Of a stretch of DNA of 64,000 nucleotides, positions 12,267 to 25,497 are shown one piece after another; the first letter of the stretch is position 1; the number at the start of each line of letters is the position of its first letter. The notes beneath the pieces are model-generated. The model ran no database searches. It saw nothing but the letters and a program-made list of their open reading frames with translations, and was not told the origin of the DNA. A program made the translations under genes and the position numbers. Source of the stretch: Cruorifilaria tuberocauda (lineage: Eukaryota; Nematoda; Chromadorea; Rhabditida; Onchocercidae); NCBI GenBank assembly GCA_013365365.1, contig JABVXU010000309.1, positions 1-64,000 on the forward strand, read 5' to 3'.

Positions 12267-13857
12267 ATGGGTGATTTTGTTATGAACAAATTCGAAGAAG
12301 AGCTTGCCAAATATAAGCAATTTGAGAAAGGTTAGTACTCTCGTCAATTTATTTTATTAGCTTATCATCTATTCTCTTTTTTAATCAAAAATTTTATTAC
12401 TGGAAACGAAGGAAATACCGACGTGTTAAATGTAATCTGAGAATTTTAGGATGATGTGGGAAATCCCATTTTTTGATAGGCAAGAAATGTAGCAAATAAG
12501 GTGCTTTGGGAAATGAAGCCATTTGTGTAATTTAAGTAATGTCGGTATGTTTATCGCTGTTAGATTTGCAAATCGTGATGTTTCACGCTGTTTTGATACG
12601 CATTATTTAACATTATTTTTCTATTTGTTGTTATAGATCGCGAAAAAAATATTCATAATCGACAGCAACTTGAGGGGCAATTAACGGAAAATAATCTTGT
12701 GAAAACCGTAACATTTCGTTTCTTCTTCATTTTTTGTCATTAATTAACTTTAGTTTCTTGTAAATTTTTAATATACCTGTCAGCATTATCAGCAGCTTAC
12801 GAACGTTTGAATTGAATTATCATTGTATTTTTTTTGAAAAGAGATGGAGGAAGAAAGAGAGGGAATGTCTATGTCATATATTATGATGTCTACCTTAACA
12901 ATTGACGTGATTTCTTCCTTTTTTAGTAAGCAAAATTTTACCATGTTCATTGCTTCAACGTGTATTTGTTTTCTAGTTCCTTGATACCATCCATCTAATT
13001 CATGGTTTTATTCTTATAACCATTAACAAAAGGGATTAATGAAGATAAAATAAAAAATTGCTGAAATGGAAGAATTTAAGCATTACTAAGGAAACCGATT
13101 TTACGAGACTCGAAACTAATCTCAAGAATATAATTATTCTGTAATTCATATATTTCAGGAGCTCGATCTTCTGGAAGATGATGCAACAGTTTATAAATTA
13201 ATTGGACCAGTGTTAATTAAGCAAGATCTTACCGAAGCAAAACAAAATGTTGAAAAACGAATAGATTATATTACAGCTGAAATGTAAGTTTCTTTTTATT
13301 TCCATCATCATAATTTGCTGTAATAAATCTTAAGAAGGGGAAGCAATAGTGTTCATTTTGTACATCCCATATATTAAGTTATGAAAAATAAAAGATAACA
13401 GATCGATAAATGTTTGAAGTTTGATGTTCAGTTGATTAAAATTTCAAATTCTAATTTGAATTTGATGTTTTCTGGATGGAATAGAATATTTTCAGTATTG
13501 ACTGAAAAGCACCAAATGTATGTTTGAAGTCAGAAAAACTCTTTCTCATACACTCATAGAGCCAGATAAAACGTTTCGCAAATTTTTTGTATTGGAGCGG
13601 TGTTGGAATATTTAGTATAGATTTAAAGTTTTATATGAAATTTGTACAAGTCGATTAAAAATTTTGTGATATTTATTCCTGCTAATGACGCAGATCTAAT
13701 GCTTGATCTCCATTTGACTTAATATTGAAAAAATTGGAAAATTTATAGAAAGCGGTTAGAGGAAACCATAGCAGACGCTGCAACGAAGCAGGAAAATCAA
13801 AAACGAACAGTGATGAGGTTACAAAACGCAGTTACCCAGCGATTCCGGACGAAATGA
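12267..13857 (+). CDS. pfd-6: Prefoldin subunit 6 (beta-type)
   Basis: Cytosolic co-chaperone subunit; the prefoldin hexamer captures unfolded actin and tubulin and passes them to the CCT/TRiC chaperonin. Four exons, all in phase: 12267-12330, 12637-12707, 13159-13283, 13749-13857, giving 122 residues (human PFDN6 has 129). Both coiled-coil arms are present around the beta hairpins; family blocks are QLEGQLTENNLVK, YKLIGPVLIKQDL and KRIDYITAEIKR, nearly identical to vertebrate PFDN6. The start at 12267 is preceded directly by an in-frame TGA and 14 bases upstream by an acceptor-like TTTTAG (12251-12252), so the mRNA is probably leader-spliced. A second in-frame ATG is at 12282. Same strand as COM-1 but 1.2 kb away. 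Confidence 0.95.
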
Positions 13858-15127
13858 TTGCGAAGTATTTGAAAAATGGTTTTTATTCAGTGTGTATTAC
13901 TGTTTTTGCTTATATTGTAAAATTCTGCCTTTAATGAGAAATTTGAATTGATATGGGAAAATTCTTTTAGAAAAGCAAGAATTAAAAGTCTAGAAATTGA
14001 TATCTTAATACGTAATTGTAACGCAGATTGTCTGTAATGCGTATTGAGTCGTGTGGAATTTTATGTCTGAAATCCTTTTATGTAGGAATGATTAAAATTG
14101 AAATTTATGTTGAAGCTGTAATGCATAAATGACGAAAATTTTTTTATAAACACCTAACATTAACCAAATTTTGCCTAGATGCGCATTTGCCCAGTGCATA
14201 ATACAAACTGCAGAAGCAAAGCAGTATCATTTAGATATCATCTTAAGAAATAGTTATCCAAGTAATTCTTCATGCTTCGGCGTTCTTCAATTCAGTTTGT
14301 TTTGTCTGCGTTCTATCCTATAATTAGTTGCAGAAAAAAGTATTAAACGATATTTTTTAAAAATTCCGTAAAACGAAAGGTAACAACATATAAAGATTTA
14401 ATAATTATTGTGATCAACTCCTACATTGTAGTAAATTTATATTAATAAATTTGTATTGCTTTCTTTTTCTTCATGAAATAATCATTGCTTCCCCGTTGCT
14501 CTGTCCTTTCTACAAAGTTTCAATAACTGTCGAACTTATTTTTATTGTTTTATTATTTTTTGCAAACTTAATTTGAATGGTATAAGAATATAGAAGCAGG
14601 CGGCAATACAAGAGTAGGATAGTTCTGGATATATTTTATTTCCAGAAGTCACCGATTTTCCTGAAAAAATGGAATCGATTTACGGTGTTAGAGATGTTTT
14701 TGACATTGTATGGATTTCTTTTTGTATTTTCCACTACGTACAAATAGACAATTTTTAGTTCATTTTTGCGGATTTAATTCTTCAAATTCAGAGGGAAATT
14801 TCTTCGCATACATTTGGATTTGGAATTTAAGTTATCTTCAATTATCTGGGAAGATTTTCCATTTAGATCTTTCAATGTTACAAATTTTCTCCCAGAATTG
14901 TTTTAATCATTGCCTGCTACAAAGGAATTGTTTTTTGCCTAAAATTCAACTGAAATTCTTCTATAGTTATACTTTAAATATATTTATGCATTTAAATATT
15001 TAAAAAGTTTACATTTAAATATAACTTATATGATTATAAAAATGCGTTAATCAGGTAAATAGTTAAGGTTCTTGTTAGGCGGAGTGTTAGTATCGGAATT
15101 GATGCTGAAAGTAATAGGCTATATTCT
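13858..15127. other. Convergent intergenic region, no gene seen
   Basis: Lies between the 3' ends of prefoldin 6 (plus) and the membrane-protein gene (minus). A 97-codon ATG-started frame at 14710-15003 on the plus strand is Phe/Leu/Asn-rich, as random AT-rich DNA gives, and has no recognisable domain. On the minus strand, an acceptor at about 15105 followed by 23 open codons could be an extra last exon of the membrane-protein gene. Confidence 0.5.
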
Positions 15128-18100
15128 TTATGTAAGGTAGTTTTTTGAAGTGCAACCATAAAAGTAGAAGTTGATGCTGAAAATAAAGTTTTTACCCACT
15201 TCCGATTGCATCCTTTCTGATGTATTACAGCTTTTGTATTGACTCCCGGATGATCCTGATATAGAAGGATTGTCTTCTATCGGATGATGAGATTTAACTG
15301 CTTGCATTGTTGGCATGGTACTCGATTTTCTGATTGATGGTGCAGTATGCAGTTGTTTCGCTAGCATTATTATCCTCGCATTGGTTGGTGTCTGAGTTAA
15401 TTGTTGAAGTCGGATATTTGGTGCTGTTTTCCATAGTGGTTTATTCTTTCCTGTACCGGCTTCATGCCTAATACCGGGACTTCCTTCTCGTGTATTTGCT
15501 GTGTCTGTCGCACCATGCTGTTTTTTTGGACTGTTAGCATTCGGTTCGCCATCAACCCTAAGAGTTTGCGTTGATGATTCAGAATATCGACTTGGTTGAG
15601 TTATTTGTGAGCGGACTGATACAAGTTTCGATTTCGGTTTTGAGTCTTCCACTTCCCTTTTCCGGTTTTTTTTCTCTTCTAATTGAGTATTTTGTCTTTT
15701 CCACTGCTTTACTATTTCTTTTTCCCCGTTTTCAATGATCGACTGTCTGGAGTCATTCTCCTGTTCGTTCGTCTCATCATCCTCATCCGCCCCATTTTCT
15801 TTCATCATTTCACCACTTTCAGTTTTAATTCCTACTGTTATATCCGTCTTAAGACGTAAATATGGATTTGGAACTTTTTCCGGCCCCTATTAACTGCGTA
15901 GTATACGTGATATATCGAAGTATGGGAGCTGATTTTGATAAGAAAATAAAAATTCATTATTTTATTGTTCAGTAATTAAACTTAGCTTTATAATTCAAAA
16001 AGGGAGAAAAACTAGCTCTAATGCTCATAACGAGAAGCTACTTTAACTATTTCTTAAACTCAAACAATTAACTTAGAAAAAAGAAATGGTAGGAATTGTT
16101 TTGGAAATCGAATAACATTCTACCTTGTCCATAGCTTTTAACAATTATTTCAACATTTTCTCCAATGTTATAGGCCTAAAACGGAAAGATTAGATTTCGG
16201 CGGCTCTATTTCGAAAGTAGAGAAAGATTCCGGAACATATTATACCATATTCTTACCTCTAATAAGCATAAATTGTGGTAAGATATTACAGAATCTCGGC
16301 AAAATATTTCTTTGGAATTGACGGAAAAGAAATCATAGTAGTGTAGAAAACATACGACGTTAAGATTTTCGTCGAATCGAACATGGTCCTTCATATTACT
16401 TCCAGATGGCTTTGCATTTGTAAGCTCGTGCTTCTAAATATAGATGAACGAGCATTTAACTGAAACCATCAGTTAAGAGAAATATTTTGGAAGGTAATAT
16501 TATTGATCAACACTAACAAAAATATGTAATTTAGGACACTCAATAATAAGTGGTCCTTTGAACTGAAATGCTGAAGCGTCGAACAGCTCTGGCAAATATT
16601 TTCCTTGTTCTTCTGGTGGTGGCTCTGCTCGTTTACAGTTCTCAATTAAGCTTTTCGGTAGTTCATCTTCCATTGTTGCTATTCAATGGTGTTATTAGTT
16701 TTAGATTTATATATAGTTACAAATTACTTAACCAGGTCTTAGCATACGTCTAGGTCCTGATATCAAGTCTTATTTACTTGTTTTAGTTAGCTGTATTCAA
16801 ATAATGTCTTTTTTATCGATAAGTATTAATCAGATGAAATGATATCAATTTTATATCGGAAAGTTCAGCGCAATATTTTCCAGAAATCAAGCAGTACGAT
16901 TAAATAATAGGATTCTGAATGATTTTAACAAAGATTTCCTTTAGATTTTCCAGTTAAATTATCGATGAATACCAACCATTCTTTTGGCAACAGCAATACA
17001 TAACAATAATAATAAAGACAGAGGTAAGAATAATCAAAATGGGTACACCTATAACTAGAGCTATAATGATTATCAGCATTGTTCTTCCACTTCTGAAAAA
17101 TTTGTTAGAGCTAAAATTCTTTTTATTTATACGTAGCATTAGCAAATTATGAAAATACTTCTTTGATTTCTTGTCATCTTAAAAAAATGAGCATACTATA
17201 GGAAATTTCGTAAAGTTTTCAAGAATAACATATTATTAGAGAGTTTGGAAAATTTTGATCAAGCATTGTTTTAATAATTATGGTCACTTAATGTAACCTC
17301 TGATTATTTGTTTCAGTTTGCTAAGCAACAATTTCGGTCCTCCAATTTGCATTAGATATTATTTTAACTTCTTTGTTAGGAGCTTATCTATCTAATGATA
17401 CTAAAAATAAATAATTTCGCCAATTCTTCTATAAATTTCGGAAATTGGCTTGATATGCTTAAATTTTTTTCATTCTTATAATCTTGAAGCAATTTTTCAC
17501 CTTTCCTAATATAATTCATTGCAAAATCCATCTTTATTTTGAAATATTTGCTGGGATTTCAAAAAATGGAAATTATCAGAAGACTTACCTTGATCGCAAA
17601 ACTGAACGTTTTAACCTCATATAAAGCATTGACAGTTTTGTGTGTGAGATGCAACTTTGAGTCATTAGACAGTAATGAGATACATCGCACGTCGCTTCAC
17701 TGAAAAAATATATTTCAGTGAAAATTCAAACTTAAAAACTATTGGTCATTTCCTCATTGGAACTTATCATTTTCTTCAGGAGCCAGAATGAATATCAAAT
17801 CTCTATTGCAGTGTAGCTATAATTCTTTAGAAGCCTGATGATTCGAGAGGAGCAAGACGCATGTGAAGCGCTGTGATGTAGATCTTTCTTCCCTTGATGT
17901 ACCAATAATTAATATTCAATCTATTCACAGAAAAACAGCTTAAGTTTATTGTTAAGATAAATGAAATGACTTCTTATCTATCAATTTCAAGTAGAAATTC
18001 AGACTAGCAAATCAAATATTCAGCACAGTCGAATGATAGATTTGTTTATATATAATTGCTAAATCCAACTGCAGTATTCGAGAATTTGAATTTTTCGTGT

Positions 18101-18872
18101 ATCGTAAATTACGAGAGAATTAAGCTATACATTATAGCTAATGCGATGGTGTAAGTGAGCAGCATATAGCTTTGGAAGTTCTGACAAAAATACATTAGCT
18201 ATTAACTGATGACGTAAGTTGAATTTATCCCTCAATTAAAATGAATCGTTCAATAAAGCAGTGATGACAAAAGAACCAATAATACGGGTCTACTGGACGA
18301 ATACTGTAATTGACTCTGGAATCACTATCTTACAATAAGTTATCAGCATAGTTTAACTGTATATTTGATGCATATATTCATTGATAAGAGCATTTCTGAA
18401 GGAGTGACTAATATCTTGAATTTAGCAGTGATTTCCTCGAATTAACTGTAAATAAAATATAGCGAGGAAATTGCCCAATATTTTCTAGTCCTCCAACAAC
18501 GAAAGTTAGATGAAAGTAGCTATTACCGCTCAGTTTGAGACTAAAGAAAACTGGCAGTCTAAAACTGGTAGCTTAACTGAAGGGAAGATAGTAAGTCGTT
18601 TGCAAGCTAGAGTGTCTTTCAAATCGAATAAATTAAGATAAAGGAAGAAAAGGTAAACATAAACATTTCCAAAATCACACTTTTGTTTTCTGGAACTTCT
18701 ATATAATTTTTCTAGCATTAAATCAGATAAAAATTTTATGACATTGGTAAATACTAGCGTCTGTATAGTTGAGAGAAGTGAAAACCTCTGCACTACAGTC
18801 TGGATGTAGCGGACAAAGCACTCTTATCAAGTAAATTATACCACTTATTGTCAGAACCATTTTCCAATTCAT
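15128..18872 (-). CDS. Unrecognised type I single-pass membrane protein
   Basis: Exons in transcript order: 18872-18755, 18606-18578, 17816-17764, 17699-17589, 17092-16977, 16678-16518, 16433-16356, 16175 to about 16124, 15886-15128. Every junction up to 16356 keeps phase. The protein starts with a short signal peptide (MNWKMVLTISGIIYLIRVLC), then an ectodomain of about 85 residues with cysteines in motifs such as TCKRL, LHCNRD, ATCDVSHYC and QSC. A basic stretch (RLKRSVLRSRSGR) and a membrane helix rich in Ile/Val follow, ending in CCCQK. A tail of about 350 residues has PPPEE, then a strongly charged segment (DEDDETNEQEND, EEKKNRKREVED) and a Ser/Thr/Gln-rich end. Topology suggests a cell-surface adhesion or signalling protein. 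I could not place it in a family; sarcoglycan and dystroglycan were considered because of the layout but the sequence does not match. The last junction is unresolved: the strong donor at 16124 is one base out of phase with the last exon, while a weaker donor at about 16143 fits. Confidence 0.62.
18777..18798. repeat. Copy 1 of a 22-base near-duplicate (inside signal-peptide exon)
   Basis: Matches 19426-19447 at 20 of 22 bases in the same orientation. This copy encodes CSAEVFT on the minus strand at the end of the signal peptide of the membrane protein. Confidence 0.7.
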
Positions 18873-19395
18873 CTTGCTTCTTTTTCATGTTTCAGTTTTT
18901 GATCCGGTCTTATTAACAGTGCCAGTTATCGTTTGGTACTGCATTGACTTAAGTTCTGTTATTAGATAACCCAAAAAGTTTCTTGTTTGGTTTTCCAATT
19001 AGGCAACGCAAAAAGTAAAACATTCTTAACTCGTTGATCCTTCACGTCAAGGATTTAATTTTTTACTTATATTTCAAAAACTTATTACTTACTGCTTCAC
19101 TTTTTTAAAAGCTAATAAGAAGCAAGTCGATCAGTGCAATTAGAATGAAGAAGTAGCAGAGGAATAAATCGCGGTTTAAGGAACAGATACATTTACGTCT
19201 CTTGAATATTTTCCATATCAGCTATGGAGAAAGCGTTATAGAAATTTTACATAGTGCACCCTATTCTCTAACTAATAAACAATAGCCAAAATTTGGGAAG
19301 TGAAATGATTTTCTTTAGTGAACATATCTGTGAAAAAATATTTTGTTACATGAGATTGATTGTATGAAATTTGTTCGAAAACTCAACCTCTCTTT

Positions 19396-19497
19396 TACTA
19401 ATCTCAAAAAATTACAATTGGCAGGAGTAAAAACCTCTGCACTGCAGCTCAAAAAAGTTAACTCAAAAAGTTACAACTAATCTCAAAAAATAGCTAA
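19396..19497. repeat. Imperfect repeat cluster with copy 2 of the 22-base duplicate
   Basis: Contains 19426-19447, the second copy of the membrane-protein exon segment, flanked by repeated ACTAATCTCAAAAAA-type units (about 19398 and 19477) and a further CTCAAAAA unit between. On the minus strand the duplicated stretch stays open for some 45 codons starting SCSAEVFTPANC, so it may be a decayed paralogous exon. Confidence 0.5.
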
Positions 19498-19734
19498 TTA
19501 GAAAACTCCTACAGCTGCATGCTCGAGGAGTAGTTGAGTGCAAATAAAGTTATAAAAATGGTAACATCTGTAAGTACTGCCAAAATTCCGCTGTGTATTG
19601 CAAAAATTATGAAAATAACAATTATTCAAGAATATTTATCTCTTTATGCATTTCATTTTTTGAAATTTGCATGATTGAAGCTTAGAGATAGAAAATGAAA
19701 TATAAGAAATATGGTTAAAACAAACTAGACTGAA

Positions 19735-20010
19735 GTTCAGGTGAACATTAGAAAAGCGGAAAAAGTGTTAATGTGCTGGATGAAATACAGGATGACATCC
19801 TTGAATGGGATTCTAAATCAGAACTAATAGTGTTAATCACTAAATAATGTCATCTGTCTGACATGTCTCATTCGGACAATCTTTCATAACATAAAGAAAA
19901 TAATGACACGCGAAAGGAATAAACAGAAAAAGGTGATGAAATAATATCTGTCGATTCTCCACACATCGATGACGTAAAGAGATTATTAAACCTCGTGAAA
20001 GTCAAAAGGA
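19735..20010 (+). other. Possible decayed coding sequence upstream of INTS1
   Basis: Short open stretches with protein-like composition follow each other in different frames: DEIQDDILEWDSKSEL (about 19780-19830) and DEIISVDSPHIDDVKRLL (about 19938-19995), separated by stops. No splice sites clearly join them. It could be a broken gene, a leader-region exon of an unknown transcript, or chance. The rest of 18873-20098 holds nothing else I can support. Confidence 0.2.
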
Positions 20011-20098
20011 GTTAAATGAAGAGGTGTTTAAATAATCAGAATAAATTGAAATAGTGTTGGATTCAAATTTACGAAAATTCCAGCAAATTTTGACGGGC

Positions 20099-23000
20099 AT
20101 GAGTAAACAAGGACATAAAGCAAAAGCAAATTTACCAGCTGGAAGATTTCTGGCAATCGGTCGTGATGTCCCGTCAACTTCTGATGCGAGTCGCATGAAA
20201 TCTCAGGTTCATAAGCGGGAATTATCACAGGTTAGTTTTATAATTGATGTTGATTGTATTCACCACTTGCAATTTTTCTATTATATAAGTTATGTTATTC
20301 ATTTCATTTATTACCTATTCAGAGAATTACAATATAACTTACAATATTGCTTGTCCAGAGAATGATGGATTACAATTGTACCGTATTTCTCCAAAATCTC
20401 TCTTGCAAAACTTTTTGATAACAATCGTCATAGTACCCATTGCGCATTAGATGTCGACAGATAGATGATGTCGTACCTTTCGAAATTGACTAAAGAATCG
20501 AATATAGTACAATGCTTGGTTATAGTTATCTGGTGGTGTTTTGAAGAAGCCTCGTCTTGACTTTTCTGGGAAAATTCTTTCTAGCACTCCATCAACGAAT
20601 TCTATCAAACGCATCGAACTTGACGATTCAAGATGGCGTAATTTTTGTGCTGAAGTAGGTGATTTTTCATACAAACGTCAAAAAAATTCTTTATTTAGGC
20701 AGCATCACATGATAATAAATTTCTCCTAAACTCCGTTCCTTAAAAACGTGTTGCAAGATTTGATCCGTGATATCAAAAAAATTCCGGTCCTGTAGGAAAT
20801 TTTTATACTCTATATCTACAACGGTTAATATATCATTTGAGTTATTTTTTTATTATGCAATTGTAGGAAACGAACAAGATATTTAACGACGATACAATGA
20901 CAAAAAAAAAACCGGAGTAAATCTGATTAAAATTTGATTATAATTTTTTAAATATTTCAGATACAAATAGTGCCTAAACAATTGCTGGCATCATTGGAAT
21001 CGGCAAAAGAGAAACAAAAACCGCAAAAAGCCGCACGGCTGATGTGTGCGGCAATACGGGAAATGATAGATCACCGGAAGGAAGTCGGTAGTTGGGCTGA
21101 AGAACCAATTATATGTTCAGCGCTTATGCTCTTCGTGAAAATGAATACTTCATTTTTATTGGTGAGTAATCTTTATAGGAATCGGAAATTAAGACAGAAG
21201 AAGTGAAGATTGATATTGCAGATATTTTTTTTTGGGGAAACTTTTGAGTAACTTTATTGAATTGAATCAAATTAACTGTATATATGATCACCACGCTTTA
21301 TGAAAAGATACTAAGCTTAATGTAGTTATAGTCTTATGGCCTATCTCTGACTTTTCCCATTTCTTGAGAGCATAAGGTTTATTACCTATTTTTATGACAT
21401 ATGTAGAATTATTCTTTGGTTGAATTAAACGATATAATATCTTTCTAAATTTTTGGAATTTCAGAAATTTATGTTCGTTTTGTAGTACTATTTGCATTAT
21501 TTGGCTATACAATATGTTAACTAAATCAGATGTGATTATAATTTATATTGAAGAATTCAATTTTGTTGCAGCCATATGAAGAATTGATCGAAGTACTTTG
21601 TTCTCTGTTGTCTACAAATTTTCCAACTTCTTCGCCTGGTTCAGCGATGGCTCCTTTGCGTAAAATTTTCCACATATCGATCCCACTTAATTTCATATTA
21701 TTTCTTTCAATCAAAATTTCTAACCATCATTGATTCTCTTGTTTTTCACGTAAGATACCTAAAAGTAAGGCATAAATTAACCAGCATGAATGGAATGCAT
21801 TAGTAATAAACACAGGTTTTTCATCTAGGAAGGTAATGCATTATTTGTTAGATTTGTTGCCATGCTGTCTTGCAGTACTTTCGTTGAAGTATTTTTTAAT
21901 GAGGAAAATTTGTAAGTGATAATTCGAAAATTGCTTCAACAATATTTTACTTCAGTTAAAGATTGATTATGTGAATAATTTTTATAGTGCTATACAAAGT
22001 TTTAATGGGAACGACTGACTGGAATTGGTGCTTGGTTGAAAATTTTATTGATGACAGCTTGCATGAAAGACAGTGGGCTGATCGACCATCAGTAGATGGT
22101 TTAGCTGTGAATATCATGACAGCTTTTAATACTCAAATCCCACACGAATCGATGTATATAGCCTGTGATTTAACTTATCCAGAACGATATCGGACTGTGG
22201 TAATAATTATTTTGGTTTATACCGAATTATTTAGATGCTATCAACAGCAAATGTCAGGGAAAAAGTTTCTGTCCTATCTTAATCAAGAAAAATTCTTGTC
22301 CTTATAAGCTTTTTTTGGAACTTTAACTTCACTCAAATTTCATCTTTACTAGCTTAAAATTTATCAAAGAAAAATAAGCGATTTTTCGAAAATTTTTTTA
22401 TAGATTGCAGTAAATCGATTTGCGAAAGTAATTGATAAAGAACAGAAGATTGACGCATTTGTAATGCAAATGAGAGATATATGTGAACGGAAGGGTGAAA
22501 GTGCGCCAAGAAATTTGTTGAAGACAATGTGTGTATGTTCAGGAAATGGAAGCGTTCGATTACTGGCTGCACGAAAAATGGATTCATGGTTGCTGAATGG
22601 AAAGGTATGTATTTTCATGATGATGATATTAGAGATATCAGTAATCATGGGTAGCAATATATGATTAACATGTCATCGTTGCTATCACATTGCTCATGGT
22701 TACCAGTAATTAAGCTTTCGAAGCACGGTTTTGTCATTAGTTTGTTTTCTTTAAAGATTTTCCAGTTCTAGATATATTTTTTCTAATTTTTTGTATGTAA
22801 TATCGTGCGTTATGATTGACATGGGATGTATGAAATATTTAAATGTATGCAATATTAAGCATATTTTAGGAATATAGCTTAAGTTTACATCGACGAATAA
22901 AATATAAATGTAATAATAATTAAAGATTAATGGTGAAGTATTGAAATTCAATATTTAAAGCAGCTTAGAATTTCTATAAATTTCTTACCTTTCTGTTCTC

Positions 23001-25461
23001 TCACAAACAATCACTTAGTTATTTCCTTTTTTACAGCTTCAAAGGTACGCCATGGAATTACTTCTATGGATTGCAAGTAATATAGGCCGAAGTGAGCTTA
23101 CCGAAGAAGATAGTGAAACATTAAGCGCTTTGTTAAAATTACGAGCATTGAAAAGTAAACAAATCAACATTTTATTCAATGTTGCCTTAAAGTAAGTTAA
23201 GTTTAGTCTAAAGAGAAATCTCGCATTATTTTTCATTTTATATTCAAGAAATTAGATGGAATTCTTGAATAACTTGTTTAATATGTATTAGAAAGTGAAT
23301 AAAATGAGTTGATAGTGCATTATCTCATAAAGGTCATTTAAAAAAGTTAGGAGTTTTAATCGTTGTAACGAAAATTGTACCGTAACCCCTGCGATCTGAC
23401 ATTTGTGTATGAAATAATTATTCAATGATTCACAGGATTTTTATATGAAAGACATGAATGTTTGAATTCCGTAAATACCACAGTGGAATTCTCATATAAG
23501 CAGTGCACTCAAAATAAAAAAAATTGGGATGTAAATTCACACGATTATTTACGTTGATTTTTTTTTCAGAGAAATGCTGAGCAATAACAAAGAAATGATT
23601 TGTGCAATAGCAAAATTATTATTATCAAATGAATTCTCTGCGAATCGTTTCCCTTACAATATGACGATGATACATTCATTATTTTCGTTTGACAATCATT
23701 CGGCATCTAGAGTAACTAAAATTTTTAAGATTTAGCGCTACCGAAATTTCAAGCTATTGCTGATTTCATTCGCTTTACTCGTCTTTGCTATTCGTTTACT
23801 TATTTATTCGCTTTACTAATTACTGTTTCATTTACTATTAAGCTTTTCACAAAAAATTGTCCTATTATTCACTTATTGTTCTTGAATTTTTAAAATTTAA
23901 GGAATAAAATCAAAATAATAATGGTGAACAGATAGAATTTTAAGCAGCAGGAGGAAATGTGTTGGCTCTATCAACGTTAAAGCATATTCCAGATTATCGC
24001 GCGGGAAATTGCCCAAATGCTTGCAGCTAAGGAAGAATATCTACGTATATCTAGAACATTCCTTCGGGAATTTGTTCGGTCATTGTTACGAATAGATTTC
24101 GATTTTGCTCTTTTCACTTCGCACTTGTTCAACGCCGCAAATGAAGATTTCTCAGCCTTTACCACTCCCGTACTTGCTTTCTGCTTTCCACTGTATTACT
24201 TATTTAACTTTTTATGTGCATGTCACATTTCCTTCTAAATGGTTCAAGTTGCACAAGACAACTTTTTTTTCGTGAATTTCATTTTTTTCTTACTAATTAA
24301 TTTTAGGCTTTCTTTTTCAAATCATTAATTGACTTCTGTGTAATGCTGCCATTTCTGTCAATAACACCTACCGTTCGTGAAGCATCACAGCATCGACGCA
24401 GTGCTAATGGCAGTTTGACCCAAACGCATATTGATACACTTCAGAAGTATGTATATTTGATATATTTTCGTCTACATTTTTTCGTATCCTGTTGCATATC
24501 TTTTCCACTTCACGTTTGTACAACTTCCAGTTAGTGTCATGCAGGACAAAAATAGACAATGCTTATGGAAGCAATACATATAAACTTATAAACTTTTTTA
24601 TACTTTAATTTGCATTTTTACTTCCAGGTTTTATGCTGATTTACGAAATTTTTTCGAAATCTGTGTATGCTTTTTTCGCGAACATTATGAATTCTGCGCA
24701 GATAATCGATTATTTGTTTACTCATATTATCGAGTCCTTTATTTGGCTCCGGTTGGTATTTTGAACTTTTCTTGTCATTTCTTTCTTACTTTTAAGTAAA
24801 TAATGATGTGACCGGAATGTTTATTTGGACCTAGTTTGAATCGACCTTATTCTGTTATTTTGTTCATTCGTCATTATTTACCACAGAAGCTCACCATGTG
24901 AACCATAACGCATGTTCCAGTCGATCATTGCATATTTGTTTCTTGGTTTATTAAATATATCATTGCAACACAGTTTATACTAACGAGAAATTACATAATA
25001 TTTGCGATTTTTCTTTTGTTTGCCTAGTTACTGAAGAGTGAGAAACTTCACATATTCGGTACTGTTGACAGGATAGATACATCTGTTTCTAAGAATTCAC
25101 AAGAAATTTATTATTAATCGATTCTCATATTTGGGTGATGCAGGCTGAGTATTATGCTAGTGTCGATCAGTGGCCAATTGAGGGAGATGTAATGCAGTAT
25201 ATGCGTGTTATTTCCGATGTTCCTATCAGTGAACATTTATTATACAATATATTGGAGGCTGGATCTGATCCATCAGTTCCAATTGATGCTGCAGATACCG
25301 TGGATGTTATTGAGAATCTTACAAAACGAGCTTCATTGTCTTCCACATTAACAGGTTAACTTATTCTTATGATGCTACTATATTCGGTTTAGATATTCTC
25401 TCCAAGACCGGAGACAGCATGACCTGCTAATTTTCAACGGTCGCAATACTAATGACAAAAA

Positions 25462-25497
<36 letters not shown>

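Noticed and set aside
14710..15003. 97-codon ATG frame on the plus strand
   Set aside because: Phe/Leu/Asn-rich translation typical of AT-rich noise, no leader acceptor, no domain, lies in a 3'-3' spacer.
18530..18793. Minus-strand 87-codon frame reading MQRFSLLSTIQ...
   Set aside because: Overlaps the signal-peptide exon in another frame; the signal-peptide frame has an ATG and keeps phase with five downstream exons.
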